NCBI GenBank assembly: GCA_009663005.1 | Contig: CM018905.1 | Span: 11,648,346 to 11,660,845 of the forward strand | From: Actinidia chinensis | Lineage: Eukaryota > Streptophyta > Magnoliopsida > Ericales > Actinidiaceae | Length of the DNA stretch: 12,500 nucleotides | Direction: 5' to 3' | Shown: positions 1 to 8,140 of the stretch, piece after piece | How positions within the stretch are numbered: position 1 is the first letter of the stretch | Layout of the letters: every line of letters starts with the position of its first letter | Position numbers and translations under genes: made by a program | The notes under the pieces: model-generated | Databases searched by the model: none | The model's input: the letters and a program-made list of their open reading frames with translations, nothing else | What the model was told of the DNA's origin: nothing

Positions 1-595
1 CACCCACTCACACACACATATTATATAATATACAAAAAACCCCATGTGCCCATTCTTTTTTCCTTTTCTCTTCTCAATCATTTTTGTCTTACATCCCATT
101 TCTTTCTTTCTTTCTTCTTCTTCTTCTCTCCCGCTCCGTGCCTTCCTCTCTCTCATCAATTTTCCTCTATTATTCTATACATGCAATATAGACATATATA
201 TATATATATAAACTCATCATGTATATCTTGTTGTGTGCTGCGTTTTCTCTTTTAGCTTTCCCTTTTTCTTTTCTTTCTTTTCTATTTCTATTCCTTTTCT
301 ATTTTCTCTTAGGCCAAAAATATCATATGTCTGCAAAATAACATTTCTATTCCTTCCTCCAACTTTAATTACATTGTCATCTCAATTTAAATGTCTCTTT
401 TAATTTTATCCCACAAAGTTATGAATATTTCAATAAAACTCCAAAATTACTTTACAATTATCTACTTAATACTTAGAATACAACAATTTAATTAATTTTG
501 TGCATAATTACACTATTATACATATTTCGTATTTATTGATATCTATTTTATATCTAATTCTTAATTACATATTTTAAAAATTCGGCGATGTTACA
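1..595 (-). repeat. Element A 3' LTR (partial, cut by left edge)
   Basis: This stretch aligns with about 3150-3741, sharing landmarks such as cccatgtgccc (42 and 3193), a pyrimidine-rich block, a TA microsatellite, atcatgtat, ggccaaaaatatcata (313 and 3466) and a shared AT-rich tail. On the minus strand it begins TGTAACATCGCCG at 595. The adjacent polypurine tract identifies it as the 3' LTR. About 2.3 kb of the LTR should lie to the left of the window. The two copies differ by many small indels and substitutions, so they are diverged or imperfectly sequenced. No coding potential is seen; the small pyrimidine-rich open frame at 46-255 is low-complexity. Confidence 0.82.
194..210. repeat. AT dinucleotide microsatellite in LTR A
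   Basis: A 17-base alternating AT run. The matching position in the other LTR copy (3330-3351) also carries a TA run of different length, so the microsatellite was present before or at insertion and has since changed length. Confidence 0.8.
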
Positions 596-608
596 TTCTT
601 CCCTCCTT
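596..608 (-). other. Polypurine tract of element A
   Basis: The plus strand reads ttcttccctcctt, so the minus strand reads AAGGAGGGAAGAA directly followed by the LTR start TGTAACA. This is the plus-strand primer site for reverse transcription. About 16 bases further in, the minus strand reads GCGAGGACGAAAAT, a sequence commonly found just before the polypurine tract of plant chromoviruses. It fixes both the orientation of the element and the LTR boundary at 595. Confidence 0.85.
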
Positions 609-797
609 ATGAAAAATTTTCGTCCTCGCATTTGAAAATTTATTTTGTGTTGGCTATATAAAAAATACACGGCTTTTCACTGCGCACTCTGATCGAAATA
701 TCTAACCTTACACACTTTAGAACTATTGAATTCCTTATCTATAATATATTCATTATACATTACATTAGACACAATACAAGTTTTCTAACCGTGGGGC
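609..797 (-). other. Residual interior of element A
   Basis: This is all that remains between the primer binding site and the polypurine tract, about 190 bp. It is AT-rich with stops in every frame and no recognisable gag, protease, reverse transcriptase or integrase motif. The left end keeps the usual pre-polypurine sequence and the right end a short stretch of leader following the primer site. The deletion junction lies somewhere between; I cannot place it from sequence alone. Confidence 0.7.
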
Positions 798-809
798 GGC
801 TCGATACCC
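798..809 (-). other. Degenerate tRNA-iMet primer binding site of element A
   Basis: On the minus strand the site reads GGGTATCGAGCC, against the plant consensus TGGTATCAGAGCC. It differs by a T-to-G change at the first base and loss of one A. It lies four bases inside the LTR end (TTTCA at 818-814), the expected position. Minus-strand DNA synthesis would be primed here. The mismatch weakens the call, but the position relative to the LTR end supports it. Confidence 0.65.
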
Positions 810-1935
810 TTTCTGAAACGACCCTCCCGACGCCCACTTGGTCCACGCGCATCGTCGAGCGTCCGTTACCCTATTTTTTCTTCGTAAAATTTTTCTTAAA
901 ATTTTTTTGTTCTTTTGTTTAAAACTTGTTTCATGTGCGTAAGCAAAAACATATAAGATTTATTTTGGAGTTCAATAAAACTCAATATTAAATTCATCCT
1001 TCATTTAAATACATGCCACATGACGGTAGAGATACTGTACCGTTTCTTAACATTAACATACTTCAATACTTAACATTCAAAAGCTATCGGACCTTTCTAG
1101 TCCGACTATACTACATAAATTCGTTGTTCTTATTACATAACAATTCTAATATTTACTCCACTTGCTTTCCTTTATTTCACCCCAGCCTGATATTGGTCAA
1201 AAATAATTTCCTAAGCCATTTGCTCATGCGTATAACCATTCTCTAACATAAGTTTTTATCATACATATCAAAACATAAACTACCATGGTAGCTGTATATA
1301 ACATACATAGCGTGAAGAAGATAAAACATTTAATCTTTCGCAATACTTTTTCAAAATCATGCTTGTACTTGTATTTGACTCATATCCGATCAACATAATT
1401 CTTGAAACAACATTATGCACATGACCTCCGTCCTTATGGGTTTGGATAACGTGATTTCCACACCCCCTTGATTCGGGGCCATGCCGGCCGGAGTACCTTC
1501 CCGAAGGTAGAAACATGATGGTACTAGGCATATACATACAAAAAATCTTTTCAAAAAAGATTCATATCTATTCTATGATTGATTTGTTATCACAACATAT
1601 TCATGCATATATCATGCATCAAAAAGTATTTAATTACTTTAGGATTAAGGTTACTTACCTCTTGCTTGCTTGGGTATTGTGGTGTTAAACTCGTTCGTCT
1701 TTGTTCCTTAGGCTAAGCGAATCGATTCCTATCCATTTCATTTGTTTACATAATTAACGATTAATATCCTTTACTATTATTTATTTGTAACTAGTTATTT
1801 TTTAGTACTAGGCTAACCATATATGTGTTGGTTTTATGTTAAAATTGATTTTGTTAAAGTCTAAACCAGTTGAAAAATTTTCAATTCGCTGAACTGAACA
1901 ATCCAAGAATTTAGTGTTTTCTGTTCGAATTTGCA

Positions 1936-2500
1936 AGTCTATTTTGGGCCATTTAATTTCGAATTTGAAAAATATTATATTCACATAAATTTGTAGGTAT
2001 TTCAAATAGCTCTTCTATGACACTTGAACCAACTAAAAAGTTTTTCGTATGAAGAAGTTATGGCGAAATAACCGACAGTAGGTTTGAAATAAATATAAAC
2101 TTATTCAGTTTTTCTAATCATCCTTTCAGTCTATTTTGAGCCATTTAAAAATTTCGAATTTGAAAACTATTATTTCACAAACTTTAGGTATTTTAAAATA
2201 GATCTTCTGAATACTTGAATCAACTAAACATGTTTTCTTATGAAGAGTTTATGGCGAAAATGACCGACAGTAGGTTTAAAATAAAAACCTAACGTAATTC
2301 ACGTTTTTTCCTACTCATATTTTCAAGTCTATTTTGACATTTTAAACTGAAAACTGGAAAAATTGTATTTCATTAAAACTTGTATATATTTAAAGTATCT
2401 TTTCATATGCAACTTGAATCACATCAAACGGATTATCGTAATTGAGATAATGTGTCCAAAATAGTACTGGCTGTCCAATTCATAAAAAAAATTGTATTTC
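1936..2500 (-). repeat. Three imperfect tandem units of about 195 bp inside LTR A
   Basis: The motif agtctattttg starts at 1936, 2128 and 2326, giving spacings of 192 and 198 bases. Units one and two also share gccattta, tcgaatttgaaaa, tatggcgaaa and accgacagtaggttt. The third unit is more decayed after its first 60 bases, and its right end is uncertain. Subrepeats inside LTRs often arise by replication slippage and can act as enhancer-like blocks. Function here is not shown. Confidence 0.75.
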
Positions 2501-2640
2501 AATGCATACGAAATTTGAATCCAGAAAGATTCAAATGATAAATTTGGGATATCTTGAACAGATTTTTACACTAAATAGAGTTGCTATAAAATAAATTAAC
2601 ATATCAGAATTTAGTAAGGAAGTGGAGAAAGACTTGGGAA

Positions 2641-2800
2641 TTTAACCTCAAAACAATTTTTTCTTCCTCTTCCCTTCTGATTTCTCTCTCTGTCTTCCCT
2701 TCTGATTGTCTCCTTCTCAGCTACTCTCTCTCTTTCTTCTCTTCTCACTTACAAACCGACACCCACACACGTATATATGAATATATAAAATAAATATATT
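2641..2800 (-). promoter_or_regulatory. Second TATA-plus-leader module of LTR A
   Basis: On the minus strand an AT-rich TATA-like run (about 2800-2771, including TATATTCATATATA) is followed by GTGTGTGGGTG and then a purine-rich GAGA-type leader (2757-2655). The same layout occurs at 3153-3047 in this LTR and in LTR B (TATA-like sequence near 5070, purine leader 5128-5222). One of the two modules probably holds the transcription start; I cannot say which. Confidence 0.4.
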
Positions 2801-2848
2801 ATTTTTTTTATTTTATATTTTTTTCTTTGGTAGACTCATCATGATGTC

Positions 2849-2867
2849 TTTTTTTTTTTTTTTTTTT
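2849..2867. repeat. Poly-T tract of 19 bases
   Basis: A 19-base T homopolymer within LTR A (poly-A on the element's sense strand). It is internal to the LTR, so it is not a retroposon tail. It is followed about 13 bases on by an aagggac/gtccctt inverted pair at 2881-2912. Confidence 0.85.
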
Positions 2868-3046
2868 CTTTTTCAACTTAAAGGGACTAACGGATCTGGC
2901 CCTTTGTCCCTTCAACTGTCAACTTAGTGCCCTCCAACCAACTTTTTAAAAGTAATTACTTTCTATTTAGATTTCTCTTTATTTTAACCCAAAAGTTATT
3001 AAATTCTTCAATTTTAACCCCAAACGACTTACATACCTAAAATTAA

Positions 3047-3153
3047 ATCCCTTCTCTTTCTCCTCTCTCTCCTTTCTTTATTACTTTCTCTCTGTTTTGT
3101 CCTTTTCTCCCTCTCTCTTTACAACAAAACACCACTCCACATATATATATAAA
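3047..3153 (-). promoter_or_regulatory. Probable core promoter and leader of LTR A
   Basis: On the minus strand TTTATATATATAT (3153-3141) is followed by GTGGAGTGGTG and a GAGA-rich leader (3122-3047) of nearly pure purine. A TATA box followed by a purine-rich 5' leader is common in plant LTRs that drive their own RNA. The call rests on composition and layout only. Confidence 0.45.
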
Positions 3154-3329
3154 CACCCACGTCACACAGCACATATATAATAAACATAAATCCCATGTGC
3201 CCTTCTTTTTCCTTTCTCTCTCATCATTTGTCTTACATCCCAATTTCTTTCTTTCTTTTTCTCTCTCTCGTGCCTTCTTTCTCTCACATTTTCTCTATTA
3301 ATTCTGTACTTGCATATATACATACATAT

Positions 3330-3351
3330 TATATATATATATATATATATA
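3330..3351. repeat. TA dinucleotide microsatellite in LTR A
   Basis: An uninterrupted (TA)11 run, at the equivalent place to the shorter AT run at 194-210 in the other LTR. Confidence 0.9.
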
Positions 3352-3741
3352 AAAACATTATCATGTATTCGTTTTCCTTTTCTCTTTATATTATTTATAT
3401 TCTTTCCTTTTCTTCCCCCTTTTCTTTCTTTTCTATTTTTTCTATTCCTTTTCTAGTTTTCTTTCGGCCAAAAATATCATAGGTCTGCAAATAACATTTC
3501 TATCCTCCAACTTTTAATTACATTATATCATCTCATTTAAATGGTCATCTTGTAATTTTAATCCCACACGTTACTTAATATTTCAATAAACTCCAAAAAT
3601 TACTTTACACATATCTACTTATCCTAGAATACAAAATTTATTAATGTTACATTAATTAACATCTATTATACATTTTCGTATTTATGTTCTATTTTATATC
3701 TAATTTGCTTAATTACCATATTGTAAAAATCGGGATGTACA

Positions 3742-3926
3742 CTTGTCTTTGGTTGGCATCCGACCCAAATACTACACCAATAAACCCCATCGCACAATAA
3801 TCCAATTACAAGCCCACCCAAGTCCATTACCACTTGTAATTACAATGGCCCATTCCCATGGCCCAAAACAAAATACAGTTAAGCTCAAACCACATCCCAA
3901 GTAGCCCAATTAAATTTAAATAGGTA

Positions 3927-3963
<37 letters not shown>

Positions 3964-4636
3964 TACTCATGCATATACATACACACATATATACATATAC
4001 ACGTGACATCATACGTGTGTCCTAATTACGTCATATATAAAAAAATTTGACCTTACAACTTACATATCTTTTTAATAACCCAAACGGTTGTATTTATAGC
4101 CATAATAGCAAATTTGCCGGTTGGAATAGCAATAAAGCTGTTAGAATTCAAACTGGGTCATTAGATCTTGATCTGGACCGCTAGACTTGAAAAATCCAAA
4201 CTTCCATCGACCAAACTTTACTTCGGTCATCCCCAAATACTTCTGATTAACTTTCAGTCATGGCTCTAGGAACTTCAATTGACAGAACTTGATTTTGGCT
4301 GAAATAACATGTTTCAGTAAAATGGCCAGAATTTCTTTGTTACTTAGAATTTTGGAACACCGTTTGCGGCATTGGAAACTAGCCTTTAGGTGCTACAATT
4401 AGGCTCAAGTGTTTCTGAATTTGAAGCTTTGAAGCCTTATATAATTCCATTCGAAGTTAACTCAAGTTTTTAGAAATTCTTCTTGAAGTTTTTCTTAAGG
4501 CATTCCTTAAACAATAAACTTGTGAGAGATCAAAGAAGTTGTATGTATGATTGAATACTTATATCAAGTCTAATAATATATATAAGTATTTATTGGATTA
4601 TGGAATAAAACAAAATAATATTCTAAGTAACAATTG
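3742..4636. other. Unassigned spacer between the two elements
   Basis: This is AT-rich DNA with no convincing coding sequence on either strand. It begins right after LTR A, where cttgt (3742-3746) would be the target duplication if the left copy exists outside the window. It ends with caattg just before LTR B, where aattg (4632-4636) is the candidate target duplication of B. Inside are a run rich in gcccaa/cccatggccc (3800-3910), a promoter-like cluster (4000-4043), then a TATA-like cttatataatt (4437-4447) and an AATAAA (4513-4518) some 66 bases later. That order resembles an old LTR or another retroelement promoter/terminator, but no terminal repeats were found. It may also be ordinary intergenic DNA. 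Confidence 0.6.
4000..4043 (+). promoter_or_regulatory. ACGT-core cluster with TATA box (promoter-like)
   Basis: Within 44 bases there are a perfect G-box cacgtg (4000-4005), an ABRE-like acgtgtg (4013-4019), and ttacgtca (4026-4033), the complement of the TGACGTAA bZIP site. These are followed immediately by tatataaaaaaa (4035-4046). ACGT cores bind plant bZIP factors, and clusters close to a TATA box occur in ABA- or stress-responsive promoters. What it would transcribe is unclear, since no coding sequence follows before LTR B. Chance is possible in AT-rich DNA, although three ACGT cores so close together are unusual. Confidence 0.4.
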
Positions 4637-4800
4637 TGTAATGCCCACGAATCCGTAAAATTTTCATAAATCATTAAGAATCTCGGCGTGTATGCCAATT
4701 AAGTAAAGTAATAAAAGATTTAAGAGTCAAAAAGAACCGAATATAAGTTAGAATAACGCAAGGACTTAAGATTTTAAGGTTTCTGCCCAGTTTCTTCTTG

Positions 4801-4981
4801 GCGTCCGAACGCCGCGATATAGGAGTTCGAACGCCCAGGCAATAAGAAAATTTCAGGTCTCGCTTTATTTCGAACTGAGGGAGGGAGTTCGAACGCCAGA
4901 TTTAAAAATCCTTCTTGCGTTTGAAGCCAAAAGGAGCGTTCGAACGCCAGCGTCCGAACGCTTAAAGGAAAGTTCGAACGC
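4801..4981. repeat. Cluster of palindromic GCGTTCGAACGC motifs in LTR B
   Basis: Six clear copies of the core [TC]CGAACGC lie at 4801-4813, 4825-4835, 4887-4897, 4936-4948, 4950-4961 and 4972-4981, with decayed ones near 4868 and 4918. GCGTTCGAACGC is a perfect 12-base palindrome. Spacing is irregular (14 to about 60 bases), so this is not a simple tandem array. The 3' LTR keeps the cluster (11945-12119). It lies upstream of the TATA-like region, where an LTR enhancer would be expected. Binding factor unknown. Confidence 0.8.
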
Positions 4982-5059
4982 AACAGTAAAAAAAATGACA
5001 AAAAAAAGGGAACACCGGAGTTACAAATGGGGGAGCCACATGGGTTGATTTTTCCATGT

Positions 5060-5222
5060 GTCTCGCAAACATTATACACATATACACACTTCACTCCTCC
5101 ACCACACCATATACCAAACACACATACGGACGAGAGATGAGAGAATGAAAGAGAAGAAAGAGAAAAGATAGGAAGAAGAGAGAAAGAAGAGAAAGGGGAA
5201 GGAGTGAGAGAGAGCTTGGGAA
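5060..5222 (+). promoter_or_regulatory. Probable core promoter and purine-rich leader of LTR B
   Basis: A TATA-like attatacacatataca (5071-5086; the 3' LTR has catataaacatata at 12200-12213) is followed by a C/A-rich stretch and then almost 95 bases of GAGA/GAAG purines (5128-5222). A TATA box and a GA-rich untranslated leader are typical of plant LTR promoters. The start site is not determined. Confidence 0.5.
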
Positions 5223-6883
5223 GTTCAATCTCTTTGCATTAGAAGCTCAAGCTCGATTTTAGAGACGGGTATATACCTTAAAGCACATAATCTGTATTTG
5301 TATAGTTAGGGTTTTAGTTTGGTTTTTTAAACTTAGACCCTTATGATTTAATGTTACTTTAGGTGGAAATTAAAGTTAGATGAAAAAAAAACTCCCATTG
5401 AGCTATAATTAGTATCCTAGAAAGAAACCTCCTAAAGATTGGAGTTGAATTGTGTGAGTTTTGGTTAGAAATTGTAGGTCAGTTAATGTTCATAATTCAA
5501 ACCCAGTGAGCGTCCGAACGGCCCAAGAACAGCGTACACGGAACAGCTACAAGAGTCCGAACACCCAATGATGGAGTCCGAAACAGCAAGGTCTCGAACG
5601 CTAGACTTTGCATATGAACAGGGAGGTTGAACATCCTAGACCACTTTCAGCAGAATTGGCCTTTGCGCTTAGAACTTTTAAATGTTTGCCCAAAGGTATA
5701 TAGGGCTCTTGGATAGATCTATATCGAGACTTAGACACATGACTAAGAAGAGTTGGATCTTAGATAAGAATATCTAAGTTAAGTTGAAAAGTAATTATGC
5801 AAAAATTAGTGATGCAATAATTAGTATTGACCCAATTTTTACCTTATTGTAGGGACCCAACAGGTAGCACCTAGCCAAGAGAACCCAGTGAGAAACACTA
5901 ATGTTATGAAAAAAAATTATGTATGTTCAAAATGTTTTCAAATGTAGTATGTATATACAAAGTTTTTCAGATTCTTTCAATGACATCAACATTCTGTTTA
6001 AATATGAATGCCATTGCCTTTAAAGTACGATATGTTGATATACTATGTTACCGAAACCCATGGATGAATATTTTGGATGATTGAAAGTCTAGCATGGACT
6101 TTACATGAAAAGCAATTGTATGTTCAAGTAGGTATGCCATGGTGATTACTCGGGTACCTATCTGGCGGACTTTAATCAAGGCAGATAGTCTCAGACGGAT
6201 GGGGGACGTGAAATAAGACCTCCGGTTATGAAGAGATCTCTGGCCTAAAGAGCACACCCATAACGCTACGCTAGTATGTGATGTAGAGTATTTACACCCT
6301 ACGATATATATATGCATGATTTTTTAAGAAATATGAAATGTTTATGCCACGGTATGTTTTATGATATGTAAGCATGTTTACGTGAGCTGCAAGTTAAAGA
6401 AATGAAATTACGTGTTTTATGCTAACTATGATATGTATGATAGGAAAAACAATCCATGGTATTTTATGTTCATGGCATTTATGTTATTCACAAAGATTTG
6501 GCTTATGTTTTCGAAAACTTTTAAGGGAGCCAAAGTTGAAGAACTATAGGATGAGATTGAGCTTATATTGTAGTTTAGATAGCCCGAGGACTTGTTATGA
6601 TTTCGAGGGCTAGGACCCTTAATTTATGTCCTGAAGGGTTATATGTTAGATTTAAGTTAGCATGGAATGATTGTAAAATTAAAAAAACTTAGAAACAAAC
6701 TCTGCATGTACGGTAGGGAAAAAAAGTGACACTTCCTTATTTTAGTTATGATTACCCTTCCACAAAAGAAAAATATTATGGCATTTTGAATGATAATGCA
6801 AGGTTACAGTTAAGTTGGCCTTGGCGGCAAGCGGCGGCCATCACGGCCACGATCTGGATAGGCGGGCTGCGGGGCGTGACGGG

Positions 6884-6895
6884 TGGTATCAGAGC
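6884..6895 (+). other. tRNA-iMet primer binding site of element B
   Basis: tggtatcagagc is a perfect 12-base complement to the 3' end of plant initiator methionine tRNA, the usual primer for Ty3/gypsy and Ty1/copia elements. It lies four bases after the LTR end. The following 180 bases (6896-7076) are untranslated leader with no feature I can name. Confidence 0.95.
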
Positions 6896-7076
6896 ACAAG
6901 GTTGATAAGTTACACGTACACGAGCTAAGGTTTACACATGAGATTAGAGTCACGGTCTGGATTGAATCTACGACTGACTAGATATACGCTAGTGATGTAT
7001 GTTATAGGCTATATACTAAGGATGCCAGTGAATCTGTGATTTGAGATATAACTAACGTTTGATGTATTGTTGAGTT

Positions 7077-8140
7077 ATGCCGCTAGAAGGGCGGGTCGTA
7101 GAGGGGGAAGCAGAGCCCAAAGACCGAGTCTGACCGTACGAGGGGATTTTAGAGACTGTCGAAGTGGTCCATGTGTCCACAATAACAATACCCGATGAAG
7201 CACCAACAACCGGTAATGCCAATGCCCGGAGCCGGAGCGTGCCACGACCACAATTAAACAATCCAGCAGTAGACATCCAACTTTCTACGCGCCCCCACCG
7301 CACGATCCATGGCTACAGAGTTTGGCTTTTGGATGGAGAGGGGTGTTCGAAGGTCTTGCCCATGCACCGATGAACAGAAAGTGTTTTTTGCCAAGTTCAT
7401 GTTTGAAGGAGCCGCACTTGATTTGGTGAAATTGAAGAGCCACTAGAGCCATTGTGGTTATGGCCTAGAATTCGTGAAGTGTTCAATGAGAGTATTTCCC
7501 GAGAGGGTCGAGCTCAGAAAGATTCAAGAGTTTTTGAATTTAAAGCGAGGGAACATGATCGTAGTAGGTACAATGCCAGTTTATGGAACTATCACGGATA
7601 TGCCCCTACATTGTGGCAACGAAAATCTCGCAAGGCGAGCAGTTTGACAGTTGGATTAGAGGAACATCAAAGAATAAGGGAAAATATTGGCGGTTACCTA
7701 ATCATCAGGAGGTTCTTCATGCCAGCCTAATTTGACTGAGGAATCCTTGAAATGAGATGTCTTAATTCGTAAAATCGAAAAAAAAGAGGATGGGAGGAAA
7801 TGTGAATAGAGGACAAAGTTTGAAAGACAAAGTTCAGGATCGTAAAGTGGGAATTAATCAGCCCAGCAAAGAAATGTTGCAGTCAAAGGAAGTAGTGATC
7901 CAATTAGTTGCGACAGTCCAACTTGTCAGAAGAGATGGGGTGAGTGTCGCATGGAAGTAGAGGCTGGTTATGGGTGTGGCCAAGAAGGACACAGACTAGA
8001 GATTGTTTCCTCTGAGAAGTAAAATTCAAGGAGCTGGGACATCGACTCCGCCTCAATACAGACACCTCCAGTAAAAGGAGAATAATCAGCCAGACAAGGT
8101 CGAGCTTTGCACTTGTACCAGGAAATACCCCAGCTACACT
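7077..8140 (+). pseudogene. gag: Gag (capsid and zinc-knuckle nucleocapsid), broken
   Basis: Gag forms the cytoplasmic particle that packages element RNA. The basic N-terminus (7085-7120) is followed by the retrotransposon-Gag capsid region: CTDEQKVFFAKFMFEGAAL from 7363, KIQEFLNLKRGNM at 7519-7557, and YNASLWNYHGYAPTLW at 7569-7616 after a frame change. The nucleocapsid end has a CCHC zinc knuckle at 7966-8006. The first Cys is GGT (Gly) instead of TGT, the second Cys is at 7975, CGQEGH runs to 7992, and the last Cys (8004) is shifted by one lost base. A preceding CQKR-type second cysteine region lies at about 7924-7950. Frameshifts occur after 7080, between 7557 and 7569, and inside the knuckle. 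Confidence 0.85.

Larger units (their letters stand above)
1..3741 (-). mobile_element. Element A: Ty3/gypsy-type LTR retrotransposon with a nearly absent interior
   Basis: A direct repeat joins 1-595 to about 3150-3741; both copies end in near-identical sequence, cggcgatgttaca at 583-595 and cgggatgtaca at 3731-3741. Read on the minus strand these are LTR starts of the TGTAACATCCCG type, common in plant gypsy elements. Just inside the 595 copy is a minus-strand polypurine tract. Just inside the other copy, at 814, is a degenerate tRNA-iMet primer site. The element is therefore oriented right to left, with its 5' LTR at 3741-814 and its 3' LTR starting at 595 and running off the window. The interior is only about 218 bp, against roughly 5 kb in an autonomous relative. 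No gag or pol motif was found in it, so the element must be non-autonomous or a deletion derivative. Lineage within gypsy is inferred from the terminal sequences only. Confidence 0.8.
814..3741 (-). repeat. Element A 5' LTR (complete, about 2.9 kb)
   Basis: The outer end is TGTACATCCCG on the minus strand at 3741; the inner end is GGGTCGTTTCA at 824-814, close to the TG...CA rule. Reading from 3741 leftwards there is a purine-rich upstream block (3460-3195), a TATA-like run (3153-3141), a purine-rich leader (3122-3047), a second TATA run and leader (2795-2641), three tandem units of about 195 bp (to 1936), a good splice-donor-like AGGTAAGT (about 1664-1657), and a GC-rich patch (1510-1400) including GGCCGGCATGGCCCC. 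The rest is AT-rich non-coding DNA. Small open frames inside it (1013-1246, 1280-1537, 1808-2005, 3043-3243, 3195-3482) show no protein signature and are best treated as chance. Confidence 0.78.
4637..6880 (+). repeat. Element B 5' LTR (about 2.24 kb)
   Basis: It starts TGTAATGCCCACGAATCC at 4637 and ends ggggcgtgac at 6880, four bases before the primer binding site; the expected final A of TG...CA seems lost or changed. The first 740 bases align with 11792-12500. Contents in order: a cluster of TTCGAACG-type palindromes (4801-4981), a TATA-like stretch (about 5070), a purine-rich leader (5128-5222), a second weaker set of the same motif (5510-5602), a GC-richer patch (6147-6260) with tctggcggac and ggatgggggacgtg, and a GC-rich end (6818-6880) with ggcggcaagcggcggcc. 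Small open frames within it (4774-5121 minus, 6048-6317 minus, 6419-6613 plus) show no known protein and are treated as chance. Confidence 0.88.

Noticed and set aside
46..255. Small plus-strand open frame rich in Phe/Ser
   Set aside because: It is a translation of pyrimidine-rich low-complexity LTR sequence; the matching region at 3195-3482 encodes a different low-complexity string. No conserved protein is seen.
684..700. cactctgatcgaa as the primer binding site of element A
   Set aside because: It resembles part of the reverse complement of the iMet site, but it is not next to an LTR end. The site at 798-809 lies four bases from a proper LTR terminus.
1280..1537. 85-residue minus-strand open frame across the GC patch of LTR A
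   Set aside because: It lies inside an LTR, has no protein motif, and is better explained by the GC-rich non-coding patch.
2881..2912. Possible miniature inverted-repeat transposon from aagggac/gtccctt
   Set aside because: The inverted arms are only 7 bases and enclose 18 bases; there is no target duplication and no larger terminal inverted repeat.
3742..4636. Endogenous pararetrovirus fragment
   Set aside because: TGACG-type sites, a TATA box and AATAAA are suggestive, but no coat, movement or polymerase motif is present and the cis signals alone are too common to support it.
4801..4981. CRISPR-like array (short repeats with spacers)
   Set aside because: Repeats are only 10-13 bases, spacing is irregular, the context is a plant LTR, and the 'spacers' are conserved between the two LTR copies.
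4774..5121. 115-residue minus-strand open frame at the start of LTR B
   Set aside because: It is antisense to the LTR enhancer region and created by the TTCGAACG repeats. It is not kept open in the 3' LTR copy.
6048..6317. 89-residue minus-strand open frame in LTR B
   Set aside because: Antisense to the LTR, with no recognisable domain.
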